Assembly: GCA_963513935.1 (NCBI GenBank)
Contig: OY740771.1
Span: 18,955,349-19,019,348 of the forward strand
DNA: 64,000 bases
Direction of reading: 5' to 3'
DNA from: Aphrophora alni
Lineage: Eukaryota; Arthropoda; Insecta; Hemiptera; Aphrophoridae
In this document: in pieces, positions 55,600-64,000 of the stretch
How positions within the stretch are numbered: position 1 is the stretch's first letter
How the letters are laid out: the number at the start of each line of letters is the position of its first letter
Position numbers and translations under genes: made by a program
The notes under the pieces: model-generated
Database searches by the model: none
What the model saw: the letters and a program-made list of their open reading frames with translations, nothing else
What the model was told of the DNA's origin: nothing

Positions 55600-56290
55600 G
55601 GTGACACGGTGGCATGATAGAAAGAAATGATGAAATAATAGAAAGATAACGTGACACGATTGAATGATATGGTGACCGGATTGAAAGATAAGAAAACATG
55701 ATGGAAAGATAGGTGAATTGATAGAAAGATACAGTGATACGATAAAAATATATAGTGACCAAACAGAAACATATGGTGACCGGAGAGAAAGATGCGGTGA
55801 CATTATAAAGAGATACGGTGACACGATGAAAGATAAAGTCACATGATAAAAAGATATGGTGACCAAACAAAAACATCAGTTGACATAAAAGAAGGATATG
55901 GTGACATTATAAAAAGATATGGTGACATGATGAAAGATAAAGTGACATGATAAAAAGATATGGTGACATGATAAAAAGATATAGTGACCAAACAGAAACA
56001 TAAGGTGACATGATAGAAGGATATGGTGACATGATAAAAAGATATAGTGACATGATAAAAAGATATAGTGACCAAACAGATACATAAGGTGACATGATAG
56101 AAAGATGCGGTGACTAAATTGAAACATATGGTGACATGATGGAAGATTAAGTGATCTAACAGCTTTCTGATACAGTGACATGAGAGAAATATACGGTGAA
56201 ATGGTAGAAATATACGGTGACCTAATAGAAAGACGTGATAAAATGATATAAAGATACGGTGAGATGATAGAAAGATATGGAGACCTGATA
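55600..56290. repeat. Satellite array 4: about 33 diverged copies of a 21-bp monomer
   Basis: A typical unit is GATATGGTGACATGATAAAA plus A (21 bp). Variants carry GTGACCAAACAGAAACATA or GTGACACGATGAAAGATAA. The minus strand reads as a 7-residue period (FYHVTIS) with overlapping short frames in two phases, an array artefact. The last unit reads GACCTGATAAAAAG, nearly the start of an array 3 monomer. The array is much more degenerate than arrays 1-3. Confidence 0.95.
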
Positions 56291-56330
56291 AAAAGCGAAA
56301 CTCTTCCAAAGTTTTTATTTTTACAAATAT

Positions 56331-56945
56331 ACGAAGTATAGAGAAAATGACATGATGAATCAAGAAATCTACGTCTTGTCTTTAACGGATGTATCTATGA
56401 ATCCAAAAATGTGGTTTTTGAAATAATGTTTATCTGTCGTCTGTCAGAGCTCTAATGGCCGAACACGTGGACGAAATTCAATTAAATATGGTATAGGAGT
56501 GTAGTTTGGTCATATTGCAAGACCTTTTTCTAATTTTTGTTTTTATAACTCGAAATATGGGAGTGACTGTTATATATAAAAAACACAAAATTACTATTTT
56601 ATCAAAATCGGTTGCTACGTGTAGCCTATAAGAACCCAAATAAAACTTATTACTCTCTATATCTAGAAAAATATCGATTTATGAGTTATCGCTAAAACTT
56701 AGTCATGGCGCTATCATGAAATACATAATTTTTAAAATTGACAAAAACTTAAAATGACCTTGAACGCCGCTATTAATGAAATACAATACAGGCTGAGGAC
56801 TTGTTTATGGAACAAGCAAGGCATGTTTAGGTCTTTATATAAATATATTTTTCAAAGATAACGTCCATAGCTCATTTTTGACTGATAACTACAGAAATAA
56901 CAGTTTTTGTGTTGAATAGTTTTGTTGAATAGATTCATTTCCTGT
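56331..56945 (+). repeat. Interspersed family A, near full-length copy A6
   Basis: Contains ACGAAGTATAGAGAAAATGA, AATAATGTTTATCTGTCGTC, GCTCTAATGGCCGAACACGT, AACTCGAAATATGGGAGTGA, AAAATTACTATTTTATC, TGACCTTGAACGCCGCTATT, GCTGAGGACTTGTTTATGGA and TTTTCAAAGATAACGTCCAT in family order. Begins about 40 bp after array 4. Confidence 0.85.
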
Positions 56946-57699
56946 TAAGATAAGTCTGACAACCACCTCATACTTTACTGTCAACCTTTATGAGTTATGG
57001 GGTTTTGAACCCTTAGAGTTTTCGAGATACCCCAATCTTTGAAGATGGAAAAATAATCATTAGTTTTGAGTTTAACAAAATCCAAATTTTTTACACATAT
57101 CCGCAGTACAACATTTGTAAATACCATCTTTCATAAAAATAAATTAGATATACAATTTTTTAATGAAATAACTTAATGATAAAGCGACAACATATTCTAA
57201 ATAGTTGTCAAACGCAAGTTGTTTTATACAAAAGTAAAACTAATTAACTTTGACAGAGTTATAGCAAATGTCATTAGTTATAGAAGTCGCCTCAAGTAAA
57301 ACTTAATGAATTAATTAAAGAAGTTCACAACATTAAATTGGATTTTCCTTCTTAATTATGTCACTAATTAAATTCTGGATGAGCTGTTCGATGAAGCAAA
57401 ATTAATTATATAGTTTTAAAGTTGTTTGTATTTAATATTACATATCCCTAATAGCCTTATATGTTTATATTTAATAAAATAGTTTGCTTGCATTTGAATT
57501 ATATACAATTTTTTCGTATAATATTGCTACATAAAACATATTTTTGCTTACACGATTTATTCAGTTCAAAAAGATCTTTGAAATACCAATTAAAATACCT
57601 TTAAAACTTAAATTTAAAAGTTTACGACGATATATTTCCACGTAACAGAAGAACAAACTAATTTTTCAACAGATCTGGTTCCTCTTTTTACACCTATGG
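56946..57699. other. AT-rich stretch without recognised features
   Basis: No gene or repeat structure recognised. Confidence 0.5.
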
Positions 57700-58205
57700 A
57701 AAATAGACTACAAATAAATAATTAAGAAAGACAGGATGTCTTTATGCAGCAAAGGAAATCGTAAAAAAAGATCTGACTGAGATCGATAAAATAGAGCATG
57801 TCTTTGAGAAAAATCCTCTGTCCAAGAAAAACGACAGAAAAAAAAAGACAAACAGACTTAGAAACAACATGGAACTATATGAGAAGTACGATAATATAGG
57901 AACAACGATGAGAAACAGACATATAAGAAGAATAGAGTTAAACAGACAAGCTAAGAAAGTGTTAAACTACTAGGAAGACTGAAAGATATAAATATCGTAG
58001 GTGCACCAAAAACTAGAAGAAGTCGAAGTACGAGAAGAGGAAATGGATGACGGAAATTGGTTTAGGGGAAAAGTAGCAGAGGTGAAGAATCTGACGGTAA
58101 AGAAGAAGGCGATGATATCGAAGAGGAAAAGTAGAGACGAAGCTAGAGGACGAAGGAGTTCTGGAGGAAGAAAATAAATTAGGCTAAGTAAAGGAAACAT
58201 AGTAG
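57700..58205. other. Purine-rich stretch, unassigned
   Basis: The plus strand is strongly A/G-rich (AGAAGAAG-, GAGGAAAAG-type words). Lys/Arg/Glu-rich short frames occur in all phases with frequent stops. The minus frame at 57970-58200 is simply its Leu/Phe/Ser-rich complement. It could be a decayed coding fragment, but I recognise no motif. Confidence 0.35.
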
Positions 58206-58949
58206 GCTGAAAAATAAAATAAGAATATAAATTTCAAACTTAATTATACACTAATACCTCCAATTAACACAATACCAAAACATATTAATAAGTAAACACA
58301 TTAAAACATAAATACAACTGCAAAATGAACGTATACAGTACATATTAGACATAGCTAGCACATAACTTTAAATTTTAAATAATTTTCTTACTGTGGGCTT
58401 AGAAAATAAATCGTTGCTGGATAATAGAAAAATGTTTAAGCAAAATTAAAGTTTTGGTGTTGTCTAGTATTAAACAAACTATTAATAAACTATATTAATA
58501 GTAACGTAGACATTGCAATTTGAAATCACAACTTTTAAGACTTATAACATGTTTTAAATTTACCTTCATATAAATTACAGGAGCTTGTTGAAGAAAACAA
58601 CGAGAACAAAACAAGGAACCCTTAATATTTCCTGAAGGGAACTTCATATCTTGCATTTTATTAACAAAGTAAAACGGTAGAAACTTTCATCAGACACTTG
58701 ACAAAACATTCATTAAGGATATTTACTTCATTTTAAACTTGAAAACAAGAATGGAGTATTTTGCAACTTTCTTTATATTTATTACAAGCTGTAAGACTAT
58801 TTTGTGTTTCCTTTTACTTGTTAAGTTTTCATAACAAGTGTATACTGTATATTTCATTTTGTAACTTTGTAGATTATGTAGGAGGTTCTTTCTGCTGTTA
58901 GAATAAAATACTTTAGAGTACCCAGTTGATATACTTTCTCACATATACT
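58206..58949. other. AT-rich stretch without recognised features
   Basis: Nothing recognised. Confidence 0.5.
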
Positions 58950-59150
58950 TAGTAAAGGGAAATATATGAGATGGGTCAAAAATCGATGTCGAGTTTTTTT
59001 GCAGATATATCAGTGTTAAAGTCTCCTAAGTCCAAAAGGCGTCTTTTGTAATGATGTCTGTCTGTCTGTCGTATAAAAAAAATCGTAATTTTGTGTTTTT
59101 CTAACGGCAGCTACCCCCAAATGTATAGTTGTAAAAAAATATAAAAAAAA
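58950..59150 (+). repeat. Interspersed family A, 5' fragment (A7)
   Basis: GAGATGGGTCAAAAATCGAT, GTCGAGTTTTTTTGCAGATA, CCTAAGTCCAAAAGGCGTCT and GATGTCTGTCTGTCTGTCGT are the 5' part of the family, followed by a deletion and then the AATCGTAATTTTGTGTTTTT block. A run of A and AT follows. Confidence 0.8.
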
Positions 59151-60221
59151 AAAAAACTGTGAGATGATATACTTGATAGAATAAAATTTGAACACAAATT
59201 ATCACAAATAATATGTTTATTTATTACAATGCGTTTAAGCGACAAAGTCGCCCTCTTCTGTGATACAAGAGCTGCCATAACTAAACTAGTACATTTCATT
59301 CTAATTTCGTAGGATAGGTAGAAAAGCTTCAAAAGACAAAGGGAGGCATCCGATCTTCCCAGTAGTGTGAGATTCTTACTCACTAAAAACTACTTTCCTT
59401 CCTGTTAGTACTCCTATCAAGTAGGAAAAGGGAACAGGAAAGGTTAGGTTAGGGGGTACCACGTACCAAGCTGAGAAGCTCTTTCCACGGACATGTCGAG
59501 ATTGTAAATGTGGGAAAAAACAGAACGTTATGTGTCCGCGCAAAAAGTGAGGTAAAGACCTGACTGGGACATTCCAGTCAGGTAAAACTTGGCGACAGAT
59601 CATCCAGAATCTCTGATATGTTTTGGGTTTGGCGTGCCAGGTGAAGGATGGGTATACAAATTCCTTCTTAGTGAATTTATTGGAGAAGCTACAAACCACA
59701 TCTTCTTCTGCTGCCTACTTGATACTGAAATAAGTGTGCAAAGGGTAGACTGCATCCAACTGCGCCCTGACATCTTGGTTCATACCGCTGCGGTGGAACC
59801 TTTGTTCTGGAACTGAGAAAAAAAGCAAAGAGGTTAGATTTGAGTATGTAGTAAGCTATGTACATGGCTTTACGAGCCTAAATGGGAGATAAAGGTCGGT
59901 CATCTGACTAGAACAAGTGGCCGTCTGTGTTTATCAAATGTTGTGTCATATCTGGCTAATAAAGATATTAGTGTTGGTAACCTAGTACTGTGCACAACCC
60001 TGTATTTATACTACCTAACTTCTGTTAACAGACGTGGAGTTATTTTCCAACCTGATTGACGATTGTAGTCAATAGAAACTTAGCAATAAAGGCGACGAAA
60101 TTACTAAATTTTAACTATTGCAAAGTAAGGGTTTGTTTTTCGGGACTTGTTTGCCCCTACTGTATGCACTTGTTATTAATTTATTTATTGGAAAAGGGTG
60201 AGTGGTATTATTTGATTAGTG
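59151..60221. other. Mixed stretch, unassigned
   Basis: 59390-59830 has more balanced composition, with open frames of 107 codons (59376-59699, minus) and 75 codons (59589-59816, plus). They overlap and neither shows a motif I know. GGTTAGGTTAGGGG near 59448 is a short telomere-like word. A decayed element or pseudogene is possible. Confidence 0.3.
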
Positions 60222-60455
60222 ATAGAGGAAATTACTCCCTCTCACTTTGTTTTTTGATAAGTACACAATGAAACCAATTAAAGAGTATCAAATAAGGGAA
60301 ATTGTAAATCAATATCGGAGCTTTTGATAAAATGATGCTGTCTGAAGCTGAAATGAATTGTGTTGTCAGAAACATTTATTAGTCGTGAAGGAATGGAGTG
60401 GGATGACATCTCCGTGTAGTTCAATTAGGGCGTAAAGATGTCGTTACCACTGAAT
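60222..60455 (-). repeat. Interspersed family B, copy B4 (reverse orientation)
   Basis: The reverse complement carries AACGACATCTTTACGCCCTA, TGTCATCCCACTCCATTCC (variant), GCTTCAGACAGCATCATTTT, GATTTACAATTTCCCTTATT and TGATACTCTTTAATTGG, aligning with the 5' half of B2/B3. Confidence 0.7.
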
Positions 60456-63400
60456 ACTGTAACTCACATATTGTCAATAAAAGAAATGAAATTTAGTTAC
60501 GTCAAATCTGTATATTATATATTTCTTTGCCTTTTTAGCTGTAGATTTATTCTGAGGCAAACTAATTGTATGTCCCCGATAAAATAAATAAAGGGAACAG
60601 TTGTTAAACAATGGACTAAATTCAAGGATTATAAAAGATTTGCATTAGTTTTTCACTTTATCATCTTCTGTAGTTTGTTTGTAAATTCTGATTTTTTTCT
60701 CTCACAAATAGAAAATTTTATATCTTGAAATAACTTACCATTTTCAGAAATATTGTATTGAGATAATTTAAAAAAAAGGAAACAAAAGTAATTTATTGAC
60801 GCCGATTTTCTGCTTATCTTTCATCCGAAGGCATATCATTCGAGATGGTAAGAAAAAAAGTTAACTCTGGTAGTTTAAATTAGAAACCAAAATGATTGTT
60901 ACTACATCCAAATGTGTAAATGATTAAAACATTTTTTTACACAAGATATGTTAATAAAGACGAAACGCATTGGGAAGTTAATTTTTTTTTGAATACTAAC
61001 TACCTACATATTAATTTGTGTAATATAATTTTTGCTACTACTTTTGGTGTACCGGTATCGAAATCAAAATTTAAAAATTGTGAAGGGTAATGGGGATTTT
61101 AATTTTTAAATCTAAAGGTAGCACGAATATTTCAAAAGAAACACATTTTAATTTTACTTGCAAACGGTAATTACTTTACGCGTCTTAGGCTCATTAATTT
61201 GGACTTAAGCCTTCACATTTCATTACAATTTTTTACGAAATTATTTGAATTCATTTTGAGATATTCAACTTTGTTGGCGGTACGTTGGTTTTTAACATGT
61301 TTTTATTAACATGTTTCTTGTCTGTCCTGTATAAATTTTGCAATCGATTTTAAACTAACTTCCAGATGAGCTAGATAATTGAAACATAGCTCAGAACTGG
61401 ATGACAATGTAATATTAACTCGCTTTCTTGTTGTCCATCAATTTTTACTATGGTAAGAAAACAGTTAAAGTTGGTGCATTGACCGGTGTAGCGGCACGAC
61501 TTGGTGGTGGAACAACGCTGCACATTTTATTTAAGTTAATACTTGAAAAGGATGGATAAAGAAATGGTAGGAAATTCGAGACCACTCATTGGTAACTATT
61601 TGAAGGTCTTACGAAATCAGTTTTAATTTTTCTACTACCCATAGAGCCGGAGATATTTAAAAAAATAGTGTAGCAATGCACTCAAAATGCACAAAAAATG
61701 AACTTTTCTATTGAAAGTCTACCCATGTTGCTAATTTGTTCAATTTCCCACTCATTTGCATGTACAAAAAGGAAGAAAATCAATTTCCCAGTTACATAAA
61801 TTCTCATAAATTTTTGGACTAATATACCTCTACCACTTGTTTATATTATTGATGCTGTTGATTTGGTGTAATCCCGAACGTTTCAGGAATGTGGATCAAC
61901 TCTTGTTACCAAGTCATATACCAATAACACGAGAAACATGAAAATAGCCAAAAATATTTTACTAAACTTTAAATTTACTTTAAAACGTACAGGCATGTTG
62001 AATCTAAAATTAAAATGATAGACGAACAGCGATTGGCGATATGGCAACGTCACCTAGAGAAAGATATTTTTAAGGGATACACAGTATCCGGGTTGCTTTC
62101 AACGATCTGGTCGTGTTTGTTTATTACAATTTAGAAATAAGTTGTCTGGACGATATATGAGAAAGAAAAGACGAAGTTGGGTGTATATCATTCGAAGAAT
62201 GAAACGATTGCGGAGTACCATCAACTGTGTATTGAACTAAAATTATATGAGCGTAGGTTTTTTCAATATTTTCTTATGTCGCTTGAATGGTTTGAGGAAG
62301 AATGGAACTATCTCATCCATGTTTCCGTTGATTTTAACACATTTTTATAAAATTCATAGGAAGTGTAGAAAAAGCGTACATATTACCTAATGAGCATTTA
62401 ATTTTGTATAACTGTATAGTCTGTCCTAACAATTAAAGTAAGCAAGCAGACAAGAATATTACGGCAGAATTATTTGTTTTATACTACTCTTTGTTGTTGA
62501 CCGGAATAAAAGAATTTATTGCACTTCATTACAGCTTTGACACACAATTGTTCATTTATCTTCAGTATTACATAATTCCAACAGATTTGTGTAAACTATA
62601 GTATGAAATAAAGCAAGAGTATTATTTATATCTGTAACTACATAAACTTGTTGTAATATATCTGTTTTATTTCTCGTATAAGTTGTTTGTAAAGTTATAG
62701 AAGATTTTATGTCGGAGATAAACCAATCTTTACGATATTTTAACTTTATCTTGGGGACAGTAACTGTCAGCCATTACTGGGTGATAAAGTTCGATTCTTT
62801 GTCCTTTCAAATCTGAACAGTTTCCCGATATTTCCAAACAATAACTTAGGGAGCGTTACGTCGTTTAGGAAGTGGAACGGAAGACTTCTAAGACAAGTTG
62901 AATTTTATAAGTTGTATTTTTATTTAGTATCGTATAGTAGTGACAATTTATTATATTACAAAAAACTGTGTTGATATATATTATGAAACGAATTCCTCAC
63001 AACCAATAAAACTAAATAGTTAGTACGGTATAGCCGATTTATTATATTAAATTTAAAAAAAGTCAATTTATAACTCAGTTTTAAAACTTTTTAAAGTGAT
63101 AATTTCTTTTGGCACGTTATAGTACTATACATTTTGTATGGAGAAAAACTTAGATTTGGTGTCATCAAAATCCGTAACGCGTCACGATAGTTTGTCACGT
63201 CACGCACCGTCATCACAAAAATCCGTAACGAATCGATTAATCCGTGACGGTATTACTAATATACGAAAATATTTAGGCATATGTAATTAATTTCGTACAC
63301 TCACAAATATTGCACTAACTTTCTTCCACCCATGCATACATACAAAACATTTTGAAAAGAGGAAGTAATTTTACGTCTATATTTTTATCTCTGTGGCAAT

Positions 63401-64000
63401 AGTAGGTAATTCCATGTAATTCCTCTCTGTGCCACTAGTATATTGTTGAAAATATTAAAAAAAAAATAATGTGGGGCTTTGTTGGTTGTTTATTAATAAA
63501 CGTGTAAAAATATGTAAGAATTTCAGTTAATGTTGTTGCATGTTACTTTCAAACTGAACTTTTGTTTATTTTTATTAATTTATTTATTGAACATTTACTA
63601 AAAGTTTAAAATATTATTAATTTATTATTAATTTTTAAAATTAATATTTAAAGTTTTCACTTCTGTCTACCGTCCCGCGACGGTAAAATTTGTTCTCTCT
63701 GATATTCTCTAAAACAAATCAATTTTCACAAATTTTATAAATTTCTTTTCAATTTTATAGACATCAATGTAACGTAAATTATGAAGCAAATTATAATAGA
63801 AAATAATAACGAAAATCGATTTCAGTTTCATGTTGTGTTTTACATCCTGTATTTAAAATTTGAGTTCTACGAAGATAATTTGTTTAAGATCACAATGTTT
63901 GATGTCAGTTTATCTTCACATTTCAATAAAAAGATTTTGTAAGAATACATAAATGTATATGAAATTATTTCATTCTGGTCCTGAGCAGCCTTAAAAAACT
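60456..64000. other. AT-rich DNA without recognised genes
   Basis: No gene, satellite or transposon boundary recognised. Two small items: a cluster of CGTCA/TGACG and CCGTAACG words at about 63168-63250, and a small hairpin TACCGTCCCGCGACGGTA near 63669. Confidence 0.5.

Noticed and set aside
55506..56363. Short membrane-protein-like frames (FYHVTIS repeats)
   Set aside because: They are the reverse reading of the 21-bp array in several frames at once.
57970..58200. A 76-codon Leu/Phe/Ser-rich ORF
   Set aside because: It is the complement of a purine-rich stretch with no recognisable domain.

Overview
The window looks like gene-poor, repeat-dominated nuclear DNA of an arthropod, most likely an insect. 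The evidence is AT-rich sequence, a nuclear tRNA-Thr gene with a Pol III terminator, jockey-like and RNase H-bearing non-LTR retrotransposon remnants, insect-type DNA transposon fragments, and a short run of the TTAGG/CCTAA telomeric motif. I cannot name the species. I found no convincing host protein-coding gene. Almost every open frame is either inside a satellite array or is a piece of a decayed transposable element.

Layout: 1-18.5 kb is AT-rich DNA with scattered fossils: a foldback MITE at 3.17-3.96 kb; RNase H domains of non-LTR elements near 4.2-5.0 (-), 5.5-6.0 (+) and 13.1-13.6 kb (-); a hAT-like/ZMYM-type transposase pseudogene at 7.36-8.4 kb; a deleted jockey reverse transcriptase at 8.55-9.47 kb; a DUF4817-type transposon fragment at 9.84-10.23 kb; and a 455-bp MITE at 14.49-14.94 kb with perfect 33-bp inverted repeats and a 7-bp target duplication. 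A satellite of about 57 bp fills 18.52-30.34 kb (about 205 copies). From 30.4 to 34 kb come another RNase H remnant and members of two interspersed non-coding families (called A and B here). A 47-bp satellite occupies 34.1-37.3 kb. A 20-bp satellite occupies 40.57-43.72 kb and carries a 1,097-codon open frame that is almost certainly an artefact. The tRNA-Thr(AGU) gene is at 45.16 kb, a Tc1/mariner-type MITE at 45.79-46.42 kb, transposase and retroelement fragments at 48.5-49.2 kb, and a tandem tRNA-Met-derived repeat at 49.57-49.76 kb. A clean 5'-truncated jockey insertion with 12-bp target duplications lies at 50.83-51.79 kb. A fourth array (21 bp, 55.6-56.3 kb) sits between two family A copies. 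The last 4 kb holds nothing I recognise.

The four arrays together cover about 19 kb, nearly 30% of the window. The most interesting structure is in them: recent segmental copying inside the 57-bp array (period exactly 1,603 bp at two diagnostic variants) and the 47-bp array (940 bp, 20 monomers); arrays 3 and 4 that seem to share a monomer core; and arrays 2 and 4 that interrupt or adjoin the same interspersed family. I found no new protein-based system. All family assignments were made by eye from conceptual translation and need database searches.
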